This document shows positions 35,069 through 44,452 of a stretch of DNA of 64,000 bases, piece after piece. The stretch is from Bacteroidota bacterium (GTDB taxonomy: Bacteria > Bacteroidota > Bacteroidia > Bacteroidales > Prolixibacteraceae): positions 1 through 64,000 of the forward strand of contig JAJRSD010000076.1 in NCBI GenBank assembly GCA_024278975.1. The letters run 5' to 3'. Positions within the stretch are counted from its first letter, which is position 1; the number at the start of each line of letters is the position of its first letter. Under the pieces are notes generated by a model, which was not told the origin of the DNA, ran no database searches, and saw only the letters and a program-made list of their open reading frames with translations. Both the position numbers and the translations under genes were made by a program.

Positions 35069-35120
35069 GAATGTTATATCTTACTTCTGAACCTCGTTAA
35101 CAACTTTTTTATTTTTTTTA

Positions 35121-35152
35121 TTTGAGATATAGAGTGTAAATGTATTACTTTG
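35121..35152 (+). promoter_or_regulatory. acpP promoter
   Basis: TTTG (35121-35124) is followed after 20 bp by TTACTTTG (35145-35152), one base from the TAnnTTTG consensus. The spacing is what Bacteroidota promoters show. Transcription would start near 35158, giving a 5-UTR of about 45 bases before acpP. Confidence 0.55.
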
Positions 35153-35202
35153 CAGCGAATTATTTAAAAACAAATTTAAGTATTAATCAAAATTTAAAAA
35201 TT

Positions 35203-35439
35203 ATGTCTGACGTTGCAGAAAAAGTAAAAGCAATAATCGTGGATAAATTAGGAGTTGACGAAAGTGAAGTAACCACTGAAGCATCTTTCACTAATGACTT
35301 GGGAGCAGATTCTCTTGACACAGTAGAATTAATCATGGAATTCGAAAAGGAATTTGATCTTGCTATTCCAGATGATGAAGCAGAAAAAATTTCGACAGTA
35401 GGCGAGGCCGTTTCTCATATCGAAGCAGCGGTTAAGTAA
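35203..35439 (+). CDS. acpP: Acyl carrier protein
   Basis: I start at ATG 35203 (78 residues); the 21 codons upstream lie in the leader. Ser37 in [13 protein letters not shown] is the 4'-phosphopantetheine site that carries growing acyl chains for fatty-acid synthesis. The acidic helix II and the C-terminal HIEAAVK are typical. fabF starts 19 bp later and rnc follows, the usual acpP-fabF-rnc group, so one transcript is likely. Confidence 0.97.
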   Translation: MSDVAEKVKAIIVDKLGVDESEVTTEASFTNDLGADSLDTVELIMEFEKEFDLAIPDDEAEKISTVGEAVSHIEAAVK

Positions 35440-35458
35440 ATTCACACAACATTCATTT

Positions 35459-36700
35459 ATGGAATTTAAACGAGTAGTTATTACTGGTGTAGGAACTGTT
35501 AATCCATTGGGTAATTCTGTTGACGAGTTCTGGAATAACCTTAAACATGGAGTTAGCGGTGCCGGACCAATTACACATTTCGATGCGTCGTTGCAAAAAA
35601 CACAGTTTGCGTGCGAGGTGAAGAGTTTCGATGCAACCCAATTTATGGAGCGCAAAGAGATTCGCAAATACGACTTGTACACACAATACGCATTTGCAAG
35701 TGTTGATGGAGCCATTAAAGACTCTAGTTTAAACATCGAGGAGGTTGATGGTGATAGAATTGGAGTTATCTGGGGAGCAGGAATTGGAGGGCTTCAAACT
35801 TTTTTTGAGGAGAGTAGAGCCTACAAAGAAGAAAGACCACGATTCTCACCCTATTTTATCCCAAAAATGATTGCTAATATTGCAGGAGGATTACTCTCTA
35901 TTAAATATGGATTCAGAGGTCCAAACTACACAACTGTTAGTGCCTGTGCTTCGGCATCACACGCTATGATAGACGCTATGAATATGATTCGCATGGGAAA
36001 AGCAGATATTATGCTGACTGGTGGATCGGAAGCAGGAGTTAACGAAGCTGGGATGGCCGGATTTAACTCGATGAGAGCAATTTCGACTCGCAATGATGAT
36101 CCAAAAACTGCTTCGCGTCCATTCGATAAAGACCGTGATGGTTTTGTTATGGGCGAAGGTTCAGCAGCATTTATCCTCGAAGAGTACGAAAGTGCTAAAA
36201 ACAGAGGTGCAAAAATTTATGCTGAATTAGCAGGTGGTGGTATGTCGGCCGATGCATTTCACATGACTGCCCCGGATCCAGAAGGACGAGGTGCGAATTT
36301 AGTTATGAAGTGGGCGTTGGAAGATGCAGGATTGAAACCTGAGGACGTTGATTATATCAATGTTCATGGAACTTCAACCCCGCTTGGAGATATTGCTGAA
36401 CCAAAAGCTATTGTTAAAACTTTTGGAGAACATGCTTACAAATTAAGTATCAGCGCAACTAAATCGATGACCGGGCATTTGCTTGGTGCAGCCGGTGCAG
36501 TTGAAGGATTAGCTTGTATTTTAGCTATTAATAATGGTATTATTCCACCTACTATTAACCATTTTACCGACGACCCGGAGATTGACGAAAAATTGGATTT
36601 TACATTCAATACTGCCAAGAAAAGGGAAGTTAACATTGCAATTAGCAACACATTTGGTTTTGGTGGACACAATGCAACAGTAGTATTTAAAAAACTGTAG
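35459..36700 (+). CDS. fabF: Beta-ketoacyl-ACP synthase II
   Basis: FabF elongates fatty acids by condensing acyl chains with malonyl-ACP. The 413 residues are full length. The start VVITGVGTVNPLG is typical. The nucleophile is Cys163 in VSACASASHAM. The two His are in NVHGTSTPLGD and SATKSMTGHLLGAAGA, and the glycine-rich end is NTFGFGGHNA. It follows acpP by 19 bp. Confidence 0.97.
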   Translation: MEFKRVVITGVGTVNPLGNSVDEFWNNLKHGVSGAGPITHFDASLQKTQFACEVKSFDATQFMERKEIRKYDLYTQYAFASVDGAIKDSSLNIEEVDGDRIGVIWGAGIGGLQTFFEESRAYKEERPRFSPYFIPKMIANIAGGLLSIKYGFRGPNYTTVSACASASHAMIDAMNMIRMGKADIMLTGGSEAGVNEAGMAGFNSMRAISTRNDDPKTASRPFDKDRDGFVMGEGSAAFILEEYESAKNRGAKIYAELAGGGMSADAFHMTAPDPEGRGANLVMKWALEDAGLKPEDVDYINVHGTSTPLGDIAEPKAIVKTFGEHAYKLSISATKSMTGHLLGAAGAVEGLACILAINNGIIPPTINHFTDDPEIDEKLDFTFNTAKKREVNIAISNTFGFGGHNATVVFKKL

Positions 36701-36706
36701 AAAACT

Positions 36707-37435
36707 GTGGTTAACAGAATAGTACAACGAGTAAAACTCTTTTCGTCTGATCGGAAAGAGTTTTACTTATTTTTAAAAGAACTTATCGGGTTTTATCCTC
36801 AAAATCTGAAACTATACGACCTTGCATTTAAACACAAATCGGCCTCTATTTTAGATTCGCAGGGAAATTTCGTAAATAACGAACGATTGGAGTTTTTAGG
36901 TGATGCCGTACTTGGTTCAATAATTGCCGATTTTTTATATAATCGTTTCCCGCAGGAAGATGAGGGATTTCTTACCAAAACCCGTTCGAAGTTGGTAAAC
37001 CGTGCATTTTTAACAAACCTCACTCTCAAGATGGGGTTAGATGTTTTTATCGATTCGAAGACAGCATCAAACATCAAAAAAAGTCATATTTTAGGTGATG
37101 TTCTGGAAGCTTTAATTGGAGCCATTTATCTCGACAAAGACTATAAAACAGCTAAGTTTTTTGTAATAAAAAAGATACTCTCTTTTGTAAACCTTAACGA
37201 AGTTGAACAGAGCGACTCTAACTATAAAAGTCAATTAATTGAGTGGAGTCAGAAAAATAAAAAAGAGATTGATTTTGAAACGGTTGAAGAGTCTAAAGAA
37301 AGTTCTAAACAGCCACTATTTAGAGCAATTGTCAAAATAAACAATAAACAACTGGGAAAAGGAACTGGAACTTCTAAAAAAGAGGCACATCAGAATGCCG
37401 CCAAAGAAGCCTTTGGAAAGTTGAAGGGTTTGTAA
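36707..37435 (+). CDS. rnc: Ribonuclease III
   Basis: RNase III cuts double-stranded RNA, in rRNA maturation and mRNA control. The 242 residues start at GTG 36707, 6 bp after fabF. The signature NERLEFLGDAVLG (residues ~50-62) holds the metal Glu and Asp, and HILGDVLEALIGAIYLD the second acidic set. The C-terminal double-stranded RNA domain runs ~residues 170-240, ending KKEAHQNAAKEAFGKL. Confidence 0.95.
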   Translation: MVNRIVQRVKLFSSDRKEFYLFLKELIGFYPQNLKLYDLAFKHKSASILDSQGNFVNNERLEFLGDAVLGSIIADFLYNRFPQEDEGFLTKTRSKLVNRAFLTNLTLKMGLDVFIDSKTASNIKKSHILGDVLEALIGAIYLDKDYKTAKFFVIKKILSFVNLNEVEQSDSNYKSQLIEWSQKNKKEIDFETVEESKESSKQPLFRAIVKINNKQLGKGTGTSKKEAHQNAAKEAFGKLKGL

Positions 37436-37470
37436 TTATCATTAGATATATACTTCAAATAAGTTTTTAT

Positions 37471-37478
37471 TATATTTG
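37471..37478 (+). promoter_or_regulatory. Candidate -7 element of the LAB_N gene
   Basis: TATATTTG matches the consensus 19 bp before the ATG at 37498, so the LAB_N gene may be transcribed apart from rnc. Confidence 0.4.
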
Positions 37479-37497
37479 CCGCCTAAAATAAATCCAA

Positions 37498-38193
37498 ATG
37501 AATGAATACCTAATTATTGCTTTTGGGTTTATTGCTCCCATACTATTTTTTGCACGAACCATAATTCAATGGTATAAGTCTGAAAAAGAGAACAAAGTAA
37601 ATTCACCGGTTATTTATTGGCAAATTAGTCTGATTGGGTCAATCATCCTTTTAATATACGGTATATTGCGAAATGACTTTGCAATAATTCTCGGACAATT
37701 TATTGTATATCCAATTTATATACGCAACCTGCAATTAAAACTCGTTTGGGATAAAATGAGACTATTGTCACAAATTATAATACTCTCGTTACCACTAATC
37801 TGTTTATTATGGATATTTTGGGCCGGTTCGAACAACTGGCATTCTATTACAAACAATAGTGATATTACCGGATCATTAATGGCATGGGGAGTTGCGGCAC
37901 AGGTTGTTTTCACCTTTCGGTTTGTTACTCAATGGGTTTATTCCGAAAAGAAAAAAGACTCTGTTTTGCCGCTTGCCTTTTGGGTTATTAGCATTATTGG
38001 CTCGGTAATGATAATATCGTATGCCATTTTGCGTTTAGATCCGGTATTCTTTTTAGCACATATCTTAGGATTATTCATGTATGTTCGAAACATATTTCTA
38101 CACTTTGGTAAAAAAAGTATTTTCCAGATGGATTTTCTTAAAAAAATTAATATTAATAAGATAGATAATGAAAAAACGAATTCAACAAATTAA
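37498..38193 (+). CDS. Membrane protein with two LAB_N (lipid A disaccharide synthase N-terminal) units
   Basis: A 231-residue integral membrane protein with about six helices. It is an internal duplication of the LAB_N unit. Residues ~5-75 hold FFARTIIQWYKSEKENKV and RNDFAIILGQFIVYPIYIRN. Residues ~128-205 hold FRFVTQWVYSEKKKDSVLPLAFWVISIIG and RLDPVFFLAHILGLFMYVRN. LAB_N units also occur fused to lipid A enzymes, so a role in lipid or glycan handling is possible, but the function is not established. The next gene (FkbM) overlaps it by 26 bases. Confidence 0.88.
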   Translation: MNEYLIIAFGFIAPILFFARTIIQWYKSEKENKVNSPVIYWQISLIGSIILLIYGILRNDFAIILGQFIVYPIYIRNLQLKLVWDKMRLLSQIIILSLPLICLLWIFWAGSNNWHSITNNSDITGSLMAWGVAAQVVFTFRFVTQWVYSEKKKDSVLPLAFWVISIIGSVMIISYAILRLDPVFFLAHILGLFMYVRNIFLHFGKKSIFQMDFLKKININKIDNEKTNSTN

Positions 38194-38800
38194 AAATATT
38201 ATACAAAAATTGTTGACAGAGATAATATTTCACCGGTATTTAAAACACCTCAATAACAAAAGTGTCGCCATCGATTGTGGTGCCAACGTTGGTGAAATTA
38301 GTTTTAAACTTGCAAAAACCGGGGCAAAAGTTTATGCATTCGAACCTAACCCTTTTGCATTTAAACGACTGACAGAAAAGGTGAAGGACTTCGATAATGT
38401 AACTTGTATTAACAAAGGCGTTTGGGACAAAAACATTAAAACAAAGCTGTTTTTTCATGAGTTAGCAATGGGAGACGAAGAATTTTGGTCGTTCGGCTCG
38501 TCGATTATTGAAGAAAAGGAAAATGTTAACAGTGGGGAATCGGTAGAGGTGGAACTGGTTGATCTAACTGAATTTATTGAAGACTTAAACCAAAATGTCG
38601 ATCTTCTGAAAATTGACATTGAAGGAGCTGAGTGTGAAGTTTTAGAGAAGTTTTTTGAAAAAGATTTGCACAAAAAAGTTAAAATAACTTTGGTTGAAAC
38701 ACATGATGCTAAAATATCTGGACAGAGAGAAAAAACAGATAAGGTGAGGAAAATTATTAAAGATAGGAATATAACCAATGTTGACTTATCCTGGTTGTAA
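38168..38800 (+). CDS. FkbM-family SAM-dependent methyltransferase
   Basis: A 210-residue methyltransferase. The SAM site is SVAIDCGANVGEISFKLAKTGAKVYAFEPNP (residues ~35-65), followed by VDLLKIDIEGAECEVLEKF, the FkbM core. It may methylate a sugar or lipid at the cell surface. It overlaps the LAB_N gene by 26 bases, so translation is coupled; this supports a shared envelope role. Confidence 0.9.
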   Translation: MKKRIQQIKNIIQKLLTEIIFHRYLKHLNNKSVAIDCGANVGEISFKLAKTGAKVYAFEPNPFAFKRLTEKVKDFDNVTCINKGVWDKNIKTKLFFHELAMGDEEFWSFGSSIIEEKENVNSGESVEVELVDLTEFIEDLNQNVDLLKIDIEGAECEVLEKFFEKDLHKKVKITLVETHDAKISGQREKTDKVRKIIKDRNITNVDLSWL

Positions 38801-38858
38801 ACAATGTTAAATAGGCCAATTTTATTTAAATTGACCAATTTAATTACTTTTTGAACAT

Positions 38859-39242
38859 CTATTTTTCGCGCTTTATTTTTTCGCGTAAGACAACCCAAAT
38901 TGGGATAGAAATAATAAAGTAAAAAGTTCCGTAAAGCGGGGCAATCATACTAATCCTAAATCCGCCTGCGATTAATCCCGGCGAGATATCTCCAGCCTTC
39001 TGTATGGCAGCAAAAGCTTCGAACATTCCGATTGCTTGCGCAAGAACACCCCAGATAAATGCCATGCTACCAAACAGCAGAATGTAAACTAATCCCTTGC
39101 CCGAGTAATCTTTCCGAACAACTATTTTAATAATTGATTTAACCGCATAAAACAACATTAAAAGTCCGAAAATAGAAACAATACCCATAAATAGCGATCC
39201 TCCCATTCTGTAGGTTTCAGTTAAAAATTGAAATAAACTCAT
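38859..39242 (-). CDS. Small MotA/TolQ/ExbB-like membrane protein
   Basis: A 127-residue protein with three hydrophobic helices (residues ~15-35, ~52-72 and ~95-117). The stretch LVYILLFGSMAFIWGVLAQAIGMFEAF, then KAGDISPGLIAGGFRISM resembles the conserved core of proton-channel proteins TolQ/ExbB. It lacks the large cytoplasmic loop, and no tolR/exbD or tonB gene is adjacent. It may be a shortened orphan channel subunit. The function is not known. Confidence 0.6.
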   Translation of the reverse strand: MSLFQFLTETYRMGGSLFMGIVSIFGLLMLFYAVKSIIKIVVRKDYSGKGLVYILLFGSMAFIWGVLAQAIGMFEAFAAIQKAGDISPGLIAGGFRISMIAPLYGTFYFIISIPIWVVLREKIKREK

Positions 39243-39484
39243 AGTCTAAATTTTAAAAGTTATTACTAAAACAATATTATTACAATAAAAAGGTATAAAA
39301 AAAATTAGTCGGCGAAATACTCGAATACGTTATAAAACAACAATAAATCAGTATTTTGATTTACTACGGTTATTTTTTGTTGTTTTACCACATTTTTGTC
39401 AAGTTCATCGAAATTTTATTCACATTGAAGAATAAAATGTAACTTTTGTGTTTTTAACAGAGATTCTTCATTCATTAAGAGAAC

Positions 39485-40546
39485 ATGGAAACTAAAACGG
39501 CTTCAAAGTATTATCGTATTTTTTCACATCTGATTTTTTGGTTTGCAGCCTACCTGTTTTTTGTGATTTTTTACGGGCGTGCAAATCGCGACTATTTTGT
39601 TACACAGATTTTTGCATCAATGCTTTTTCCTCTGTCTATTGCAACTACGTATTTTATAAACTATTATCTTATTCCACGATTTCTTTTTACCCAAAAATAT
39701 TCGAAATTCATCCTTTTTTCATTTTATACCTTTGTTATTTCTATCTGGCTCGAATTGCTCATTTCTCTTTCGGTTTTTGTGTTTTTTGGAAATTATCAAG
39801 TCTACAAAATGGATCCCTCGTCGTTTGATGCCGTTTTGTTATTTGTTGGGCTTTACTTTATAATACTTGTGGCAACTGCCATAAAATTAGTGCGTCACTC
39901 TTTCCAGATGCAAAAGAGAAACAGGGAGTTAGACAACCTGAAATTGGTGACAGAACTTAAATTAAAAGAAGCCGAATTAAAACTTTTGAAAGCGCAAATT
40001 CATCCCCATTTTCTATTCAATACACTTAATAATTTATACGGATTAACGCTCGAAAAGTCGGATGATGCACCGAATCTTGTTTTACGACTTTCTGAAATTC
40101 TGGATTACATTTTATATAGATGTAACGAAAAACGGGTTTCACTTTCCGAAGAGATAAATAACCTAAATAATTATATCGAAATTGAGAAAATCAGATATTC
40201 TGATAAACTAAAACTGGAGGTTAATTTTCCATCCAACACAAATAATTTAAACATTGCGCCATTAATTCTTTTGCCATTTGTCGAAAATGCTTTTAAACAC
40301 GGTGTGAGTAATTTCCCGGGAGTAGCAAAAGTAAAAAGTAAAATCTCTCTGACTGAAAATAATCTGATATTCAATATTGAAAATACAAAAAATCCTAATA
40401 TTGATAAAGAAAAAAACTACTCGAAAGGAATTGGTTTGAGGAATGTAAAAAAGCGGTTGGATTTAATGTATCCCGAAAAATACTTTCTGGTGATTAATGA
40501 TAAAACCGAAACTTTTTCAGTAAATTTAATTTTGCAATTAGATTAA
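39485..40546 (+). CDS. LytS-type sensor histidine kinase
   Basis: A 353-residue membrane kinase. Four hydrophobic helices fill residues ~12-135. A coiled linker leads to the histidine-kinase box QIHPHFLFNTLNNLYGL near residue 175 (His in HPHFLFN). The ATP-binding part has LILLPFVENAFKHG and GIGLRNVKKRLDLMY. It belongs to the LytS/YehU group. Its partner regulator starts 7 bp downstream. Confidence 0.93.
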   Translation: METKTASKYYRIFSHLIFWFAAYLFFVIFYGRANRDYFVTQIFASMLFPLSIATTYFINYYLIPRFLFTQKYSKFILFSFYTFVISIWLELLISLSVFVFFGNYQVYKMDPSSFDAVLLFVGLYFIILVATAIKLVRHSFQMQKRNRELDNLKLVTELKLKEAELKLLKAQIHPHFLFNTLNNLYGLTLEKSDDAPNLVLRLSEILDYILYRCNEKRVSLSEEINNLNNYIEIEKIRYSDKLKLEVNFPSNTNNLNIAPLILLPFVENAFKHGVSNFPGVAKVKSKISLTENNLIFNIENTKNPNIDKEKNYSKGIGLRNVKKRLDLMYPEKYFLVINDKTETFSVNLILQLD

Positions 40547-40553
40547 TCAAAAT

Positions 40554-41267
40554 ATGTACAGATGCATTATTATCGACGACGAACCCATTGCAATCCGGGT
40601 AATCAAAAAACACCTTTCGGCTTTTACTGATTTTAAAGTTGTTGCCGAATGTAGCAATGCGCTGGAAACGATGCCAATTATTTCAAATGAGAAAATCGAT
40701 TTAATGTTTTGTGATATTCAGATGCCACAAATTACGGGAGTAGATTTTGTTCGTTCGCTGGCACACCCTCCAAAAGTAATATTTACAACTGCTTATCGCG
40801 ATTATGCTGTTGATGCTTTTGAGTTAAATGTAGTTGACTATTTGTTAAAACCAATTTCGTTTGAGCGATTTACAAAAGCTATAAATAATTATTTGGAACA
40901 AAATTCGGCAAAAAACAGCCAACAAAATATCTCTGAAACAGACGCAGAACAACGTGATTTTATTTTCTTGAAAGCTGATAAAAAACATCACAAAATAAAT
41001 TTGAGCGATATTCTCTATTTCGAAAGTTTAGGCGATTATGTTATTGTTTTTACTGCTAATAAAAAGCTGGTCACAAAAGAACGTATTGGTAGTTTTGCTG
41101 GCAATCTTCCTGCCGAAAAGTTTATTCAGATTCATAGAAGTTATATTGTTTCCATTTCGAAAATAGAATCGGTGGGGGCGGGTTTTGTCGAAATCAACAA
41201 GAAAAAATTACCCGTTGGAAGAAATTATAAACCTGAATTAAATAAGTTACTTCAAAAGAATAAATAA
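40554..41267 (+). CDS. LytTR-family response regulator
   Basis: A 237-residue regulator. The receiver has the acid pocket DDE (residues 8-10), the phospho-acceptor Asp54 in FCDIQMP, and the KP motif in VDYLLKPISF near residue 102. The C-terminal LytTR DNA-binding domain (residues ~135-235) shows FLKADKKHHKINLSDILYFES and FIQIHRSYIVS. It is co-transcribed with the LytS-type kinase upstream. Confidence 0.95.
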   Translation: MYRCIIIDDEPIAIRVIKKHLSAFTDFKVVAECSNALETMPIISNEKIDLMFCDIQMPQITGVDFVRSLAHPPKVIFTTAYRDYAVDAFELNVVDYLLKPISFERFTKAINNYLEQNSAKNSQQNISETDAEQRDFIFLKADKKHHKINLSDILYFESLGDYVIVFTANKKLVTKERIGSFAGNLPAEKFIQIHRSYIVSISKIESVGAGFVEINKKKLPVGRNYKPELNKLLQKNK

Positions 41268-41270
41268 TTT

Positions 41271-43466
41271 TTACTGTGTTTTTGCTTTTGTTGTATCATT
41301 CTTAGACACCAGTGCAGGCTTGATAATATTTTTGTAAACACTCCATCCTTTTTGTTCTTTTTTAAACTCGTGACCAAGAATCCACTGATTGTAAATATCC
41401 TGAAAAGTTCCATTTTTAGTTCTGAAATCAATCCATTTATCTATGTATTTACTCCAGACTTCGTCGTTTGCCAGCGGAAATACCAAAGCATTATTTATAT
41501 GATATGGCAGTGGATTAACCATTTTGTAATCAGGGTGATGAATGGTTAACGCACTTGCCCGCTCGGCACTTGTCAGATATGCATCGGGTTGTATTGAATC
41601 TTCGGCAGTAAACGTAAAAAAGTCGATTATATCGGAAATAGCATAAGTACCCGCCTGCGAAAAATATGACACAAACTCTTTTGCAATTTCAAATCGCTCG
41701 AAATATGCAATAGTAAAAGTATCGAGCTGCGAAGTAGTTTCAAAATCATCAAAATTAGAATTATCTTTTTTTACAACCAAAGCCAGCGAAACATTCAAAT
41801 ATGGTTTCGAGAGTTCGATTTGCTGAGCGTAATTACTCGAAATAAAAATACCCGACATTACAATATCGTAATAATCGTTATTTATTTCTTCTATTAAATG
41901 TCCGCTGTTTATTGGTATAAACTCGATATTTACGTTGAGGTCGTGCGCAAGTTGATGTGCCAAATCAATGTCGTAACCAACAAGCACACTATCTTTATTA
42001 TAGAATGTAAAAGGCATCGAATTTTCGTAAAACCCTACTCGTAATTTTCCTCTTCTTTTAATTCTGCTCAGTGTGTTTTCGCCTCTCCATTTTCTATTCG
42101 GATTTCGTTTTGCTTTTTCCAGTATTTCAAAAGGTTGTTGCGGACTAATAAGTGTAAATTTATTCATAATCTCCTCGTTGGTAGGAATATTTTGCATACT
42201 TTTTTTTAGCAATATATTCAATCCAATAATAGATAGTATGCCCGAAACGGTTATTACAATTATTGCTTTTATTAATTTCTTTTTTTTGAGTTTTAGAAAA
42301 CCCTGGCTTGCCGAAATTGTGAGCAATGTTAAGGTGATAAGATGGAATGCGCCCATTACAACACGAATACGGTCGGTTATAACAGTTGAAACCACAAACA
42401 GTTGAAATGTTTCTTTTGGAATATTTAGTAAATCGAGGCTGAACGGAAGTCCGGTAATTGGAGCAACAAAACTACTTAAAAGTGTCGAGCTTAAAAATAT
42501 GGGATAATCGGAAAGCAGTAATTCTTTACCCGAATACCACGCTGCAAATGGCACAAAAATAAAAATAAGGAAAGTCCCAAGGTTTGGGAATGGGTACGCC
42601 AAGGGCATTAAAACATCGACTTCGGAAATGGCTTCGTTGGTAGCTCCTTTTTCTGTTTGTAGAATTTTTTTTATATCATCGATAAGTTGTGGGAAGACAA
42701 CAATTATTTTACCTGTGGCAAAAATAGTGATCAGTGTCGAGTATGTAATTTTAAAAATTGTTTTGGGCGAGTAAGGTGTGAAAATAGAGATAATATATGG
42801 CAGAACTACAAAAGTTACAATTACAACTGCCAAAACATAAATCAATAAATATCCCTGCAAGCGACTTAAATCAGACCAGCTTAATTTGCTAACTATTCCG
42901 GCTCCAATACTAAAAACACCAAGAGGAGTAATTTTTACCACCATTTTATTTACATGGTTCAATGCCGAGATTACCACATCTAATGGTTTGAGCAGAGTCT
43001 CTTTGTTGGGTAATTTCATTATACCCAGCCCAATAAAAATGCTAAAAAGTACAACCGCCGGAACTATATTATTACTCAACGATTCGAAAGGATTTGCAGG
43101 AATATAAAGTTTTACAAAATCGAATTGTGTAGACGCTTGAATAAAATCGCTACTGTAGAAACTTCCGCTGCCCCATTTGGGAAATGCAAAAGGCAAAGCA
43201 AACAGAAATATAAGTCCAACTCCCAATAGTAGTGCTAAAAAAAGTAGCCCGTATTTTATGAGTTTTCGCCCGGTGTCTAACGATAAACGCCCGATATTGA
43301 CAATTAGCGAAAACATTATATATGGGAGAACTGTCATTTGCAGTAACCCAATAAAAATATCACCAAGAATTGACATCCACGCAACATCTTCACCAAAAAG
43401 AATACCGAGTAAGATACCAGCAACAACACCGATTAGAACTTTTGTGGAAAGTGATAATTTTTTCAT
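41271..43466 (-). CDS. DAACS-type symporter fused to a periplasmic solute-binding domain
   Basis: A 731-residue protein. Residues ~1-430 look like a dicarboxylate/amino-acid:cation symporter (GltP/DctA fold) with eight or more helices. Residues ~470-690 are a family-3 solute-binding domain: GKLRVGFYENSMPFTFYNKDSV, VGYDIDLAHQLAHDLNVNIEF and DIVMSGIFIS. In the symporter part the serine-rich hairpin and the NMDGT motif of the transport site are not conserved; corresponding places read FATGKIIVVFP and PNLGTFLIF. This suggests an altered substrate or mechanism. The C-terminal ~30 residues are charged and end with Lys/Thr repeats. Confidence 0.85.
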   Translation of the reverse strand: MKKLSLSTKVLIGVVAGILLGILFGEDVAWMSILGDIFIGLLQMTVLPYIMFSLIVNIGRLSLDTGRKLIKYGLLFLALLLGVGLIFLFALPFAFPKWGSGSFYSSDFIQASTQFDFVKLYIPANPFESLSNNIVPAVVLFSIFIGLGIMKLPNKETLLKPLDVVISALNHVNKMVVKITPLGVFSIGAGIVSKLSWSDLSRLQGYLLIYVLAVVIVTFVVLPYIISIFTPYSPKTIFKITYSTLITIFATGKIIVVFPQLIDDIKKILQTEKGATNEAISEVDVLMPLAYPFPNLGTFLIFIFVPFAAWYSGKELLLSDYPIFLSSTLLSSFVAPITGLPFSLDLLNIPKETFQLFVVSTVITDRIRVVMGAFHLITLTLLTISASQGFLKLKKKKLIKAIIVITVSGILSIIGLNILLKKSMQNIPTNEEIMNKFTLISPQQPFEILEKAKRNPNRKWRGENTLSRIKRRGKLRVGFYENSMPFTFYNKDSVLVGYDIDLAHQLAHDLNVNIEFIPINSGHLIEEINNDYYDIVMSGIFISSNYAQQIELSKPYLNVSLALVVKKDNSNFDDFETTSQLDTFTIAYFERFEIAKEFVSYFSQAGTYAISDIIDFFTFTAEDSIQPDAYLTSAERASALTIHHPDYKMVNPLPYHINNALVFPLANDEVWSKYIDKWIDFRTKNGTFQDIYNQWILGHEFKKEQKGWSVYKNIIKPALVSKNDTTKAKTQ

Positions 43467-43577
43467 ACAATTATTTATGAATCAAATATAGAAATAGATT
43501 ATTAAACATTTACTTTCTCAATCTGTTTTATTATTTTTATACAATTGTATTTCAAAGAGCAATTGGTATTAAACTTT

Positions 43578-44441
43578 ATGACCGACAGAAACAAATATAT
43601 CGCCAGAGAAGGCTGGCTCTCAATTATCGGGAATGTTCTCCTGTTTATTCTGAAATATTGGGCAGGGATTGTAACAGGTTCAATTGCATTAATTGCCGAT
43701 GCCTGGCACACTCTTTCCGATTCAGTTTCGTCGGTAATAGTTTTAATAGGTGGTAAAATCTCGAACAAACCAGCCGACGAAGAACATCCTTTCGGACATG
43801 GGAGAGCAGAACATATTGCAGCAATTATTATTGGTGTTTTACTGGCAATAGTTGCATTCGATTTTGTTTTGAGTTCAATAGAAAAATTTGGTATCCACGA
43901 AAAAACAGTTTTTGGAACTATTGCCTGGGTAGTTACGATACTCTCTATCTTAATAAAAGAGGGGATGGCGCAATATGCATTTTGGGCAGCAAAAAAAGCC
44001 AACTCATCAATTTTAAAAGCCGATGGTTGGCATCACCGAACCGATGCACTTTCGTCGGTTGTTATTTTAATTGGTATTGCCGTTGGTAAATATTTTTGGT
44101 GGACAGATGCCGTGCTGGGATTTATTGTGGCAATTATGATTGGTTATGCCAGTTTCGAAATTCTTTCGAAAGATATAAAATCGTTGCTGGGCGAGCGACC
44201 GTCTGACGAACTTTTAATTTCAATTCGTGAAACAGCACAAAAAGCGTGTAACACACCACTTCATCTACACCATATTCATCTTCATAATTATGGCAACCAC
44301 ACCGAAATGAGTTGCCATATAAAACTTCCACCGGAAATGAAATTAGTTGAAGCCCACGAAATTTGCTCTAAAATTGAACAAGCAATAAAGAATGAATTTG
44401 GTTATATTTCCACTGTTCATCCTGAACCAATTAATTGGTAA
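43578..44441 (+). CDS. Cation diffusion facilitator transporter
   Basis: A 287-residue metal/proton antiporter. I start at ATG 43578 (MTDRNKYIAREGW); a TTG at 43545 would add 11 poor residues. Six helices carry the metal site: IADAWHTLSDSVSSV (HxxxD near residue 43) and ADGWHHRTDALSSV (HxxxD near residue 150), as in zinc or iron/manganese exporters. The C-terminal ~80 residues form the cytoplasmic ferredoxin-like domain (LHHIHLHNYGNH). It would export excess divalent metal from the cytoplasm. Confidence 0.93.
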   Translation: MTDRNKYIAREGWLSIIGNVLLFILKYWAGIVTGSIALIADAWHTLSDSVSSVIVLIGGKISNKPADEEHPFGHGRAEHIAAIIIGVLLAIVAFDFVLSSIEKFGIHEKTVFGTIAWVVTILSILIKEGMAQYAFWAAKKANSSILKADGWHHRTDALSSVVILIGIAVGKYFWWTDAVLGFIVAIMIGYASFEILSKDIKSLLGERPSDELLISIRETAQKACNTPLHLHHIHLHNYGNHTEMSCHIKLPPEMKLVEAHEICSKIEQAIKNEFGYISTVHPEPINW

Positions 44442-44452
44442 ACTCAGTAAAA

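Noticed and set aside
43502-44002. A 166-codon minus-strand frame
   Set aside because: It lies wholly antisense to the cation efflux gene, whose motifs are clear.
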